A stretch of DNA of 64,000 bases from Bacteroidaceae bacterium (lineage in GTDB: Bacteria > Bacteroidota > Bacteroidia > Bacteroidales > Barnesiellaceae_A), in assembly GCA_017481745.1 (NCBI GenBank), contig JAFUOV010000018.1:62001-126000 (forward strand), in the 5' to 3' direction. The notes under the pieces were generated by a model, which saw only the letters and a list, made by a program, of their open reading frames with translations, was not told the DNA's origin and did not search any database. The position numbers and the translations under genes are program-made. This document shows, piece after piece, positions 26,991 to 35,240 of the stretch. Positions within the stretch are counted from its first letter, which is position 1; each line of letters opens with the position of its first letter.

Positions 26991-27542
26991 TTATATCTCG
27001 CGTTTCACTACTGCCGGATTGCCTGCAGCAAGTGAGTGAGGCGGAATGTCGCGTGTTACAACACTACCCGCAGCAATAATGCAGCAGTCGCCAATCGTAA
27101 CACCGGGGCACACTATCACCCCTCCGCCCAACCAGCAGTCATTGCCTATTGTAATGCGTTTGCCGGTCTCAATTGGCTTGCGGCGCTCAATGTAGTCGAT
27201 AGGATGATTGGGTGTATAGAGTTGGCAATTAGGACCTATCTTGCATCGGCTGCCAATGGTGATGCCGCCACAATCGAGCATCGTAGCACCGTAGTTGATA
27301 AAGGTATTCTCGCCTATGGTTATCATGTCGCCATGATCGCAGTGGAAGGGTGGCATGATGTTGCTACTTGCCGGTATGCCCGGTATGAGCGCCTCCAATG
27401 CTTGTCGATGTTCACTCTCTTTATATGGAGGTGTTTGGTTGAAGATCTCTGTTCGTCGCAAGCAGTCGAGCTGTCGCTTTTGTATCTCCTCGTCGGCAAA
27501 GCTATACAACTCGTTGCGATACATTTTGTCTATCTCTTTCAT
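26991..27542 (-). CDS. Sugar O-acetyltransferase (maltose/galactoside acetyltransferase family)
   Basis: 183 residues. An N-terminal Maa-type helical segment (MYRNELYSFADEEIQKRQ) is followed by a left-handed beta-helix of hexapeptide repeats (ITIGENTFINYGATML, ITIGNDCWLGGGVIVCPGVTIGDCCIIAAGSVV). The catalytic His lies in the YTPNHPID loop. It transfers acetyl from acetyl-CoA to a sugar hydroxyl, of unknown identity. It sits just past the distal boundary of the guaA-linked island. Confidence 0.88.
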   Translation of the reverse strand: MKEIDKMYRNELYSFADEEIQKRQLDCLRRTEIFNQTPPYKESEHRQALEALIPGIPASSNIMPPFHCDHGDMITIGENTFINYGATMLDCGGITIGSRCKIGPNCQLYTPNHPIDYIERRKPIETGKRITIGNDCWLGGGVIVCPGVTIGDCCIIAAGSVVTRDIPPHSLAAGNPAVVKREI

Positions 27543-27560
27543 AATTTCTTATTAAAAATT

Positions 27561-27584
27561 GGGGCTTAAGTTGCCTTAAACCCC
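27561..27584 (-). terminator. Hairpin past the distal att-like repeat, possibly the original guaA terminator
   Basis: GGGGCTTAAG pairs with CTTAAACCCC (one mismatch) around TTGC. Read on the minus strand it is followed by AATTTTTAAT and lies 12 bp beyond the distal copy of the guaA-end repeat. Confidence 0.55.
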
Positions 27585-27595
27585 ATATGAAATTT

Positions 27596-27609
27596 TTACT
27601 CCCACTCGA
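27596..27609. repeat. Distal att-like direct repeat
   Basis: TTACTCCCACTCGA, identical to the guaA 3' end at 29230-29243. On the minus strand it still spells the end of guaA in frame, GAG-TGG-GAG-TAA. Confidence 0.7.
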
Positions 27610-27687
27610 CTAGAACTGTTAATTTGTTGCTAATTCTTTCAGCTTAATTATCAATACTTTAACACGATTTCCTGCTCTAAAATGAGT

Positions 27688-27713
27688 GAACTGGTGTCAA
27701 GAACTGGTGTCAA
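27688..27713 (+). repeat. Tandem 13-mers inside the distal end of the island
   Basis: Two abutting perfect copies of GAACTGGTGTCAA (27688-27700 and 27701-27713). A matching pair with the same 13-bp period lies near the other end at 28972-28993. Confidence 0.75.
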
Positions 27714-27718
27714 TGTGG

Positions 27719-28786
27719 TTATTTGATAGGTTCTACTGTATATCCTTGTGAAGTGGCAAAATCTATAATTGCTCCAATATTATGACGACCAATTTGTGTT
27801 GTAAAAGCAAAACTTATGCCGTCTGCACTTGTCATTAAATCATTTTCAAACCAACGAGTGTCTTTGGATAAGTCTTTTGAGTTTTCTTTTCGTTTTTGTA
27901 TTTCCGAATACTTTTCTATACCAAAAGGAATTGCATTTACAATTTCATAATATGTAAGTTGAGGGTTATTTCTTACAAACAACTGTACTATGGATAATGC
28001 TAAACGACCTTTACCATAGTTGCCATATCCATTAAGTCTGTAGTGAGTATGGTCTAAATGTTTATTTTTTGTTATAGTATGTTGTTTTGTCAATGGAGTA
28101 TCTTGTATCTGTTGTTGTATTCGTAATTGTTTTTTACGAATGATATTGATTTCTATTTCATTTGTGATTTTTTCAATATCCTCAGTACTATACCCCTCGT
28201 TTATCAATTTTGTGTTTAACAATTCAATAAATAATTGCTTGCCTTTTTCTGTTGTAAGTTCGTTAATAAACTCGTTTATCTCTTTTTGCTTTTCTTGTTT
28301 TGCTATTTGAGCAATGCAAAAATTAGTAAGTTGTTCGGTATTGAAATTTTCTTGTTTGAAATGTTCAATAAAGTTTTTACCATTTTTAGAGTTTTCTACG
28401 AAGTCAATTTTTAATACACTTACAGGTTCTTTGCCAAACTCATAATAAAACAATTCTATATGTTCTCCTATATATATACCAAACTGCACTGGTAGTAATT
28501 TCATATAAGAGAAAAGTTGTACTATTTCTTCTTTAATTTGAGTGTGGTTAGGTTTTTTCATTTCAATAACAAACAAAGGATTGTCGTTCTTGAAAAATAC
28601 AATATCTGGATATACATAGTTTACTGTACTACCAACTCTTAATTGATATTGGTTTTCCACACGCTCGCAGTGCCAACCTAATAAATAACGAAAGTGTGTA
28701 TAGACAAGTTCTTGATATTCCTTTTCGGTTGCTTGCTTTGTTTTCTTATCTAATATGTCTTTACATATTGTGTTCCAAATATTCAT
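27719..28786 (-). CDS. HsdR_N-type nuclease domain protein, stand-alone
   Basis: 355 residues. The N-terminal 170 resemble the type I restriction HsdR N-terminal nuclease domain of the PD-(D/E)xK class: YPD (D61), FVIEMKK (E75, K77) and the QLFSY motif (Q90, Y94). No DEAD helicase domains follow. A Lys/Glu-rich helical middle leads to a C-terminal module (YGNYGKGRLALSIVQLFVRNNP, then DGISFAFTTQIGRHNIGAIIDFA) that I recall, without being able to check, from other Bacteroidota restriction-like proteins. It is AT-rich, low in GC-codons, and the only gene of the island. A defence role is likely but unproven; no HsdM or HsdS is nearby. Confidence 0.75.
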   Translation of the reverse strand: MNIWNTICKDILDKKTKQATEKEYQELVYTHFRYLLGWHCERVENQYQLRVGSTVNYVYPDIVFFKNDNPLFVIEMKKPNHTQIKEEIVQLFSYMKLLPVQFGIYIGEHIELFYYEFGKEPVSVLKIDFVENSKNGKNFIEHFKQENFNTEQLTNFCIAQIAKQEKQKEINEFINELTTEKGKQLFIELLNTKLINEGYSTEDIEKITNEIEINIIRKKQLRIQQQIQDTPLTKQHTITKNKHLDHTHYRLNGYGNYGKGRLALSIVQLFVRNNPQLTYYEIVNAIPFGIEKYSEIQKRKENSKDLSKDTRWFENDLMTSADGISFAFTTQIGRHNIGAIIDFATSQGYTVEPIK

Positions 28787-28805
28787 TGTGCTATGTTTTA
28801 ATGCA

Positions 28806-28836
28806 CAAAGTTATTTATTTATATTCATTTAATCAA
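28806..28836 (-). promoter_or_regulatory. Promoter of the HsdR_N-type gene
   Basis: Minus-strand TTG (28834-28836), a 20-bp spacer and TAACTTTG (28806-28813), 20 bp before the ATG. Confidence 0.65.
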
Positions 28837-28854
28837 GTGATATTCATAAAAACA

Positions 28855-28887
28855 GTTATTGCTCCTGGCGAAGCCGGGAGCAATAAC
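28855..28887 (-). terminator. Strong GAA-loop hairpin upstream of the HsdR_N-type gene
   Basis: A 15-bp stem without mismatch (one U-G) between 28855-28869 and 28873-28887, closed by GAA. On the minus strand it is followed by CTGTTTTT. It would stop transcription arriving from the guaA side before the gene's own promoter. The rest of 28888-29229 holds hairpins and repeats but no coding frame. Confidence 0.7.
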
Positions 28888-28971
28888 TTACAATCTAAAT
28901 TCAAATTAAATACTAAGCTCTCTCTTTACTCTCTGTACTGTACTAACGCTAACGCTTGATAACTTTGCTAC

Positions 28972-28993
28972 TGGTGCCAAAAAGTGGTGTCAA
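28972..28993 (+). repeat. Paired TGGTGYCAA repeats near the guaA end of the island
   Basis: TGGTGCCAA (28972-28980) and TGGTGTCAA (28985-28993), spaced 13 bp start to start like the pair at 27692/27705 and in the same orientation. Confidence 0.65.
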
Positions 28994-29057
28994 ATTATAT
29001 TTATTAACATTTTAGTTAAAATGCCTCCAGAGAGGTTTGGAGGGTGTATAAAAAAGA

Positions 29058-29093
29058 AACTGTCCTAACCGTTTTATGGGTTAAGGCAGTTTG
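29058..29093 (-). terminator. Hairpin within the island's guaA-proximal part
   Basis: AACTG-CCTAACC type arm (29058-29070) pairs with GGTTAAGGCAGTT (about 29079-29091) with a one-base offset. It lies 140 bp beyond the guaA stop and may be a second guaA-side terminator. Confidence 0.45.
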
Positions 29094-29206
29094 TAAGTTG
29101 TTTATTATAAGAGTTTTTTATTGACAAGGCTCGTTGTTCGCAACCCGCACGGCGTGACTTTTATCCACGCTGCGTGCGACCTTTTGCTACTCGCCTTGTC
29201 GATAAT

Positions 29207-29229
29207 TTTTGCCTTTTTGAAGGCAAAAA
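29207..29229 (-). terminator. Hairpin abutting the guaA stop codon
   Basis: TTTTTGCCTT and AAGGCAAAAA flank a short T-rich loop, ending at the base next to the guaA stop codon. Probably the present guaA terminator, supplied by the inserted DNA. Confidence 0.6.
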
Positions 29230-30756
29230 TTACTCCCACTCGATTGTCGAGGGTGGTTTTGAACTGATGTCGTATACTACACGGTTGACACCTTGTACCT
29301 TGTTGATAATATCGTTCGATACTTTGGCAAGGAACTCGTAGGGCAGGTGAGCCCAGTCGGCTGTCATACCGTCGGTCGAAAGCACTGCACGCAAGGCTAC
29401 GGCACGCTCGTAAGAACGCTCGTCGCCCATCACACCTACGCTCTTGACGGGCAATAGGATAACACCGGCTTGCCATACTTTGTCGTACAAGTCATTGTCT
29501 ATAAGACCTTGTATGAAGATGTGGTCGGCTTCTTGCAGGATGTGTACTTTCTCGGGAGTGATGTCGCCCAAGATGCGCACTGCCAAGCCGGGACCGGGGA
29601 AGGGATGACGACCGATAAGTTTGTCGCTGATGCCCAATTCACGACCTACGCGGCGCACCTCATCTTTGAAGAGTAGACGAAGGGGCTCAACGAGCTTGAG
29701 GTTCATGCGCTCGGGTAGACCACCTACGTTGTGGTGGCTCTTGATAACCATACCGGTGATTGAGAGAGACTCGATTACGTCGGGGTAGATAGTACCTTGA
29801 CCGAGCCATTTGATACCTTCGAGTTTCTTTGCCTCTTGGTCAAACACGTCGATAAAGCCTGCTCCGATGATTTTGCGTTTGCGCTCGGGTTCTACTACGC
29901 CGGCGAGGCGCTCGTAGAAGTATTCTTTGGCATCGACACCTATCACGTTAAGACCCATGTGTTTGTAGTTCTCGAGTACGCCTTCAAACTCGTTCTTGCG
30001 CAACAAACCGTTGTCTACAAATATACATGTGAGGTTATGACCTATGGCGCGGTGCAACAATACGGCAGCAACGGTAGAGTCGACACCACCCGAAAGACCC
30101 AATACAACCTTGTCGTCGCCAAGTTGGGCTTTCAAAGCCTCAACAGTATGCTCGATGAACGAGGCGGGTGTCCAGTCTTGCTTGCATCCGCATATATCGC
30201 GTACAAAGTTGGTGAGCAGGATAGTTCCGTCTTCGCTATGATATACCTCGGGGTGGAATTGCACTGCCCAAGTTTGCTCACCTTCGATGCGATATGCCGC
30301 AGTGCGTACCTCGTGGGTGCTGGCTATCAGAGTGAAGCCCTCGGGTATTACGGTAATAGAGTCGCCATGCGACATCCATACTTGCGAGTTCTCGCGTACG
30401 CCATGCATGAGCAGGTCGCTATCGTCGTGCCAAGCCAAGTTGGCGCGACCATACTCGCGTGTGTCGCTACGCTCTACCTTTCCACCGGCAGTGTGGGCTA
30501 TGTATTGCGCACCGTAGCATACACCCAAGATGGGGTATTTACCTCTCAAGCGAGCGAGGTCTACTTGCAATGCGTTGGGATCGTTTACCGAGTAGGGGCT
30601 ACCCGACAAGATTACGCCTTTGATACCCTCTTCGTTACCAAAGGGGAATTTGTTGTAAGGCAATAGCTCGCAGTATGTGTTCAACTCACGCAGACGTCGT
30701 GCTATGAGCTGGGTGTATTGCGAACCAAAGTCAAGAATAATAATTTTTTCCTGCAT
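29230..30756 (-). CDS. guaA: GMP synthase (glutamine-hydrolysing)
   Basis: 508 residues, standard. The class I glutamine amidotransferase domain has [11 protein letters not shown] (Cys near residue 80) and the [11 protein letters not shown] catalytic His/Glu. The ATP pyrophosphatase domain has the P-loop [11 protein letters not shown]. The dimerisation domain ends in PPSTIEWE. It converts XMP to GMP. The last 14 bp recur 1.6 kb downstream, marking an integration site. It starts 45 bp after the Kef-type gene and may be read with it, since no clean promoter lies in that gap. Confidence 0.95.
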   Translation of the reverse strand: MQEKIIILDFGSQYTQLIARRLRELNTYCELLPYNKFPFGNEEGIKGVILSGSPYSVNDPNALQVDLARLRGKYPILGVCYGAQYIAHTAGGKVERSDTREYGRANLAWHDDSDLLMHGVRENSQVWMSHGDSITVIPEGFTLIASTHEVRTAAYRIEGEQTWAVQFHPEVYHSEDGTILLTNFVRDICGCKQDWTPASFIEHTVEALKAQLGDDKVVLGLSGGVDSTVAAVLLHRAIGHNLTCIFVDNGLLRKNEFEGVLENYKHMGLNVIGVDAKEYFYERLAGVVEPERKRKIIGAGFIDVFDQEAKKLEGIKWLGQGTIYPDVIESLSITGMVIKSHHNVGGLPERMNLKLVEPLRLLFKDEVRRVGRELGISDKLIGRHPFPGPGLAVRILGDITPEKVHILQEADHIFIQGLIDNDLYDKVWQAGVILLPVKSVGVMGDERSYERAVALRAVLSTDGMTADWAHLPYEFLAKVSNDIINKVQGVNRVVYDISSKPPSTIEWE

Positions 30757-30801
30757 CTTTTTTGATGTGTTTATTATTGGTGTTAATATTATGCTGTTAT
30801 G

Positions 30802-33030
30802 TTATTTGGTGTTTCCTTGAGCTATCTCTTTAATAGCTTTTATTTGCGGTTGCTCACCGGCTACCCACAGAATGTCGTTTGCTTCTATCTTAATTGTTCC
30901 GTCGGGTTGCAAGAAGGTGTCTATGCCGCGCTCTATGCCCACGAGTAGGCATTGATAGTTGTTGCGTAGACCCAAGTCGGCGGTCGACTTGCCTACCCAT
31001 GTCGAGCCTTCGTTGATGGTGATATAGGTGTATGTTACCTCCTCGCTGGTGCCGTCGCTGCTCATTGCCTCGCCACACTCAACGACAGGAAGGAATTTGC
31101 CAATTTGCTCCTCGGTGCCTATCACACCCAATATATCGCCCGGGAATAGGCGTACATTACCACCCGGAATGTTCAGGCGGCGTGTTCCGCGGAGGATGCT
31201 CACAAGATTTACGCCGTAGTGCTTGCGCAGGTTGGAGTCGGCAAGTTTTACACCTGCCAATTCGCTATCTTCGTGCAATGTCATGCGCGCAATGTGCAGG
31301 TTGTGTATGAGGTCGATACCTTTTTTGCTGCGTTCACGTTGATTGAGGTTGTTGAGGAAGTTCTTCTCCAGTCGGCTGAATTGTTTCTGTATATCCTTTG
31401 AGAAAGTCTTCATCATCAATATGAATATGACAGCGCCTATTATCATACCTATGTATGAGTATACCGAGAGAAGGAAGCCTATGACAAATGCCATGGCTAC
31501 GATATATCGGAATACGATGAGTAGCATGATGGGTACTTGGTTGGAGCGACCATCGCTCCACAACGAGCGCAATATGTTGCTGTTGGTGCGGCGCATAGTG
31601 ATAGCCCATAGGAATGGCGACATTGCCAACAATGTGATGATTGTTGCCAACAGCTTGCCAATAGTGCCGGGTATCCAGCCTTCGGCTATTGGGAAGAGCC
31701 ATATTTCGGATACAATAATAATGGCTATTATCAAGGTGCTGTAAACGAGTATATTGCCAAAATATCCAATCAAGACTTTCTTCCATGTGGCTTTGTCGTC
31801 CTTGATGATGGTTTTACTATTGGAGTATTCGTCCAAGCGTTTTTTGATGCGCTCGGGGATGAGCGGCTCTAACTTCTTGAAGCAGGGCTCGGCAAGTTTT
31901 ATCATATATGGAGTGGTAAATGTTGTTACCACCGACACTGCTACTACAATGGGGTATAGGAACTTGTCCATAACGCCCAACGAAATACCCAATGAGGCTA
32001 TGATAAACGAGAACTCACCTATCTGCGATAGGCTAAATCCCGATTGCATTGCTGTGCGAAGTGGCTGTCCCGATAGGAGCATACCTACAATGGCGAGGAA
32101 CGATTGTCCTACTATAACAACCAACGATAGGATGAGGATGGGTACTGCATATTCGACCAAGGCATTGAGGTCGACAAGCATACCTACCGAGATGAAAAAT
32201 ACTGCTCCGAAGAGGTCTTTAATAGGTTGTACGATACGCTCGATGCGCTCTACCTCGTTGGCACTCGATAGGATAGAACCCATGACAAATGCTCCGAGTG
32301 CCGATGAAAAACCGGCGTAATTGGCTATTACAACCATACCAAAGCACAGACCCATCGAAACGATAAGCAGGGTTTCGTTGTTGAGAAAACGGCGCACACT
32401 GCGTATGAATGATGGTATGATATATGTACCTATTACAAACCATAGTATGAGAAAGAACAGCAAGCGGGCTACGCTGTTGAGCAACTCGCCGCCTTCAACA
32501 CTGCCTGCTGCTACCGACGACAGCACTACCATGAGTACTACGGCAAGAAGGTCTTGCACAATGAGTACACCAAATACCGACTGTGTAAACTTCTGTTGCT
32601 GCAAGCCCAAGTCGCCAAATGCCTTGATGATAATCATTGTCGATGACATCGACAACATTGCTCCCAAGAAGATACTGTCGAAGGTGGTGAAACCCATCAG
32701 TTGTCCTGCCATATATCCAATGGCTATCATGCCGATGGCTATGGTGAGTGCTGTTGTGAAGGCTGTAGCACCTACGTTGAGTAGTTTCTTGAAGTTAAAC
32801 TCCAATCCCAATGTAAACAACAATACGATGATACCTATCTGCGCCCAAATGTCGATGCTCTCGGCATCGACTATCGAGGGAAGGTAGTGGAAATTGGGGC
32901 TTGCCAAGAAGCCTGCAACGATGTATCCCAGCACAACCGGCTGGCGCAGCTTCTTAAATAGCAACGTTACGATACCTGCCAGAATGAGGATGAGGGCAAG
33001 GTCGGTAATGAGGGGTTGTAGTCCTTCCAT
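30802..33030 (-). CDS. CPA2-family cation:proton antiporter (Kef-like) with TrkA-C domains
   Basis: 742 residues. About 12 N-terminal membrane helices (about 10-395) of the Na+/H+ exchanger fold include FTLGLEFNFKKL and GAFVMGSILSSANEVERIERIVQP. A further membrane segment (about 415-545) follows. The cytoplasmic tail holds two TrkA-C-like domains: MTLHEDSELAGVKLADSNL to RLFPGDILGVIGT, and EGSTWVGKSTADLGLR to IEANDILWVAGE. It likely exchanges K+ or Na+ for H+ under nucleotide control. It is the fourth gene of a tight run rluA, DUF4293, mgtC-like, kef-like (gaps of 9, 11 and 6 bp). Confidence 0.88.
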   Translation of the reverse strand: MEGLQPLITDLALILILAGIVTLLFKKLRQPVVLGYIVAGFLASPNFHYLPSIVDAESIDIWAQIGIIVLLFTLGLEFNFKKLLNVGATAFTTALTIAIGMIAIGYMAGQLMGFTTFDSIFLGAMLSMSSTMIIIKAFGDLGLQQQKFTQSVFGVLIVQDLLAVVLMVVLSSVAAGSVEGGELLNSVARLLFFLILWFVIGTYIIPSFIRSVRRFLNNETLLIVSMGLCFGMVVIANYAGFSSALGAFVMGSILSSANEVERIERIVQPIKDLFGAVFFISVGMLVDLNALVEYAVPILILSLVVIVGQSFLAIVGMLLSGQPLRTAMQSGFSLSQIGEFSFIIASLGISLGVMDKFLYPIVVAVSVVTTFTTPYMIKLAEPCFKKLEPLIPERIKKRLDEYSNSKTIIKDDKATWKKVLIGYFGNILVYSTLIIAIIIVSEIWLFPIAEGWIPGTIGKLLATIITLLAMSPFLWAITMRRTNSNILRSLWSDGRSNQVPIMLLIVFRYIVAMAFVIGFLLSVYSYIGMIIGAVIFILMMKTFSKDIQKQFSRLEKNFLNNLNQRERSKKGIDLIHNLHIARMTLHEDSELAGVKLADSNLRKHYGVNLVSILRGTRRLNIPGGNVRLFPGDILGVIGTEEQIGKFLPVVECGEAMSSDGTSEEVTYTYITINEGSTWVGKSTADLGLRNNYQCLLVGIERGIDTFLQPDGTIKIEANDILWVAGEQPQIKAIKEIAQGNTK

Positions 33031-33036
33031 ATTGTG

Positions 33037-33759
33037 TTACATTTCGTTTTGCAGTGTGATGCTATCGGTGGGGTTTATCTCTCGCATTTCGGCAAATAGC
33101 TGCAATACATTGGTGCGCTCGCGCTTCTGTATTACAAAGTGTATGTTTGTCATAGGGGTGCGATAGTCGAGGTCGATATACCACTCGTGCAGTTTTACCT
33201 TATGCTTTTCAAATAGTTTGCGATATGCATCAATCGACTCTACGATGATAGGTAGGCGTATATTGATGATGTCGCTGTCCCAATCGAGGTGAAACAATTT
33301 CTCGATGTTGTTTATTACCACCAGCGTTATGAGAATGAGTATCATGGCAATAAAGGCAACAACGTATAGCCCTATGCCTACGGCAAGACCCAATCCTGCC
33401 GATACCCATATGCCGGCTGCTGTGGTGAGCCCACGCACCGATGCTTTGGTCTGTATGATAGCTCCTGCGCCCAAGAAACCTATACCGCTGATAACTTGTG
33501 CAGCGATACGTGCCGGGTCGCCACCGTTGGGTAGGTGGGTGAAGAATTGAGGTATAGCATTTGATACCAACATTGCCAATGTTGCACCCATTGAGATGAG
33601 CGCAAAGGTGCGAGAACCGGCTATTTGACCTTTCTGTTTGCGTTCAAAACCTATTGCGCCACCCAATAGTGCACTGACCACAAGCTTGCATATCGCGCTA
33701 CCGGTGGTAACATCGGTAGTGGTCATGGCGAGGTGGAATTGTTCTATGAGTGATTGCAT
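33037..33759 (-). CDS. MgtC/SapB family membrane protein
   Basis: 240 residues. The N-terminal MgtC domain has five membrane helices with GGAIGFERKQKGQIAGSRTFALIS and GIGFLGAGAIIQTKASVRGLTTAAGIW, both conserved. A C-terminal soluble ACT-like domain covers about 150-240. Proteins of this group are linked to Mg2+ limitation and membrane potential, but the exact role is unsettled. It ends 6 bp before the Kef-like gene, which fits a joint ion-homeostasis function. Confidence 0.88.
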   Translation of the reverse strand: MQSLIEQFHLAMTTTDVTTGSAICKLVVSALLGGAIGFERKQKGQIAGSRTFALISMGATLAMLVSNAIPQFFTHLPNGGDPARIAAQVISGIGFLGAGAIIQTKASVRGLTTAAGIWVSAGLGLAVGIGLYVVAFIAMILILITLVVINNIEKLFHLDWDSDIINIRLPIIVESIDAYRKLFEKHKVKLHEWYIDLDYRTPMTNIHFVIQKRERTNVLQLFAEMREINPTDSITLQNEM

Positions 33760-33773
33760 ATGTTGGGGGTGTT

Positions 33774-34262
33774 TTATCGGTTACGAGTCCACATGCGTTC
33801 GCTATCGCGCACCAATTGTTCGTCTTTCTTGATAGCGGTTATTGCCAACCAATTGGTTATCAGAGCACATATCGGGAATACAACGTATGTGGTAGTTGTG
33901 AAGCTAACGCCATGCAGGTCGGTATAGTTCATGTATGCAGTAATGCCCATCACAATGTATAGAGTGATGTAGAACAAAATGTTTATCTTGCACACGAGTA
34001 TCTGTTTGATACGGTCTTTAAACAACAAAATAGCCACGAGCGACATGAGGGCGATAAGTCCTGCCACGATGGCAACAATATAGTTTTGCGATGCAACGAC
34101 AACGGCGGCACCGGTGTCGGCTACTTGAGTTGCTTCGATACCGCAACTTGTCAGTTGGTATGTTGCATCGGGGGTAACAATATTGAAGTAGGGTGTAAAT
34201 GCAAATATCGCCATAAAGATAATGGCGCACAGCAAGTAGAGAGATTGGATGCGTTGTATCAT
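33774..34262 (-). CDS. DUF4293 family membrane protein
   Basis: 162 residues, four membrane helices (about 7-27, 62-82, 95-113, 125-145), starting MIQRIQSLYLLCAII, typical of DUF4293 proteins that occur almost only in Bacteroidota. No function is known. It sits between rluA (9 bp upstream) and the mgtC-like gene (14 bp downstream), so it is read with them. Confidence 0.82.
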   Translation of the reverse strand: MIQRIQSLYLLCAIIFMAIFAFTPYFNIVTPDATYQLTSCGIEATQVADTGAAVVVASQNYIVAIVAGLIALMSLVAILLFKDRIKQILVCKINILFYITLYIVMGITAYMNYTDLHGVSFTTTTYVVFPICALITNWLAITAIKKDEQLVRDSERMWTRNR

Positions 34263-34271
34263 AATGTGTAA

Positions 34272-35186
34272 TTATTTTTGTTTGACGATGTATTCAAATT
34301 TTTCGGGCAACAGCGACTCGAAGTGGAGCATCTGTCCGGTAATGGGGTGTTTGAAGCGCAACGACTTGGCATGCAGAGCCACGCGACCTATGGGGTTGCA
34401 ATTCGAGCCATACTTGCGGTCGCCAATGATGGGGTGTCCCAAGTCGTGCATGTGAACACGTATCTGGTTTTTACGACCGGTCTGCAGTTGTACCTCAAGC
34501 AGTGAGAAACGACCATTCGATGCCACAGTGTTGTATTGTGTAATGGCGAGTTGACCGTTTTGGCTGTCGTTGGTCGAATATACCTGCATGGCAGCATTCT
34601 CTTTCAGGTACGATTTTACCTCTCCTCGCTCGGGTGTGGGAGCGCCCTCTACCACAGCCATGTACTTGCGTTCTATCACAGCTTCGTTCCAGTTGCGTTG
34701 TAGCAGCTCTTGGATGCGTTGACGCTTGGCAAAAATCATTACACCCGATGTGTCGCGGTCGAGGCGGTGAACGATGAAGATGTGCCCCTCGGGATCGTTG
34801 CTTTTTACATAATCGCTCACGATGCGATAGGCTGTCTCGGTTTTTTCGTTTTGAGTAGCCATTGACAGCAAGCCATAACCCTTGTCGACAACGATAAGAT
34901 ATTCGTCTTCAAATATGATGCGCAAGCGGCGGTGGCGGAATATCTTATAGCCGGTAGTGAAGTTGATAGTAATGCGGTCGCCACGATGCAGGGGCGTGTT
35001 AAACTGTGTCGTAGGCATGTCGTTTACAGCCACTTGTCGGTGCGATAAATACGATTTGATAGTAGTGCGCGACTTATCCTTGAGCGTAGCAAGCAGAAAG
35101 TCGAGCAAGATACAGTCGCTCTCTACTCGATAGGTAAACTCCTTCGACGGACGACGCGGTGTATGATGCTTCTGGGTTGGTTTCAT
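34272..35186 (-). CDS. RluA-family 23S/tRNA pseudouridine synthase
   Basis: 304 residues. An N-terminal S4 RNA-binding domain (LDFLLATLKDKSRTTIKSYLSHRQVAVN) precedes the RluA catalytic domain with HRLDRDTSGVMIF (catalytic Asp), GRKNQIRVH and HDLGHPIIGDRKYG. It converts uridine to pseudouridine in rRNA or tRNA; which site cannot be read. It heads the run down to the Kef-like gene and is driven from a 75-bp repeat that carries a promoter. Confidence 0.9.
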   Translation of the reverse strand: MKPTQKHHTPRRPSKEFTYRVESDCILLDFLLATLKDKSRTTIKSYLSHRQVAVNDMPTTQFNTPLHRGDRITINFTTGYKIFRHRRLRIIFEDEYLIVVDKGYGLLSMATQNEKTETAYRIVSDYVKSNDPEGHIFIVHRLDRDTSGVMIFAKRQRIQELLQRNWNEAVIERKYMAVVEGAPTPERGEVKSYLKENAAMQVYSTNDSQNGQLAITQYNTVASNGRFSLLEVQLQTGRKNQIRVHMHDLGHPIIGDRKYGSNCNPIGRVALHAKSLRFKHPITGQMLHFESLLPEKFEYIVKQK

Positions 35187-35209
35187 ATATGCAGTTTTGA
35201 AATAATTTA

Positions 35210-35240
35210 CAAAGATAGCGATAAGCGAGAGGAGAACAAA
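35210..35240 (-). promoter_or_regulatory. Promoter of the rluA-kef run (gene-proximal copy in the 75-bp repeat)
   Basis: Minus-strand TTTG (35237-35240), a 19-bp spacer and TATCTTTG (35210-35217); start expected about 17 bases before the ATG. Confidence 0.75.

Larger units (their letters stand above)
27596..29243. mobile_element. Small integrated island at the 3' end of guaA
   Basis: The last 14 bp of guaA, TTACTCCCACTCGA in plus-strand reading (29230-29243), recur perfectly at 27596-27609. Between them lie about 1.6 kb of visibly AT-rich DNA with a single gene (HsdR_N type), two pairs of TGGTGTCAA-like direct repeats near the two ends, and several strong hairpins. The 3' end of guaA is a known integration site for genomic islands in many bacteria. 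No integrase gene is present, so this is either a remnant or an element that relies on an integrase from elsewhere. Confidence 0.65.

Noticed and set aside
27719..28786. Complete type I restriction system
   Set aside because: No HsdM or HsdS frame and no helicase domain; only the nuclease domain plus a separate C-terminal part.
29797..30666. 289-codon open frame opposite guaA
   Set aside because: It lies wholly antisense to a certain gene, its composition (Tyr/Val/Ala-rich, codon shadow) is not protein-like, and no promoter or family match is seen.
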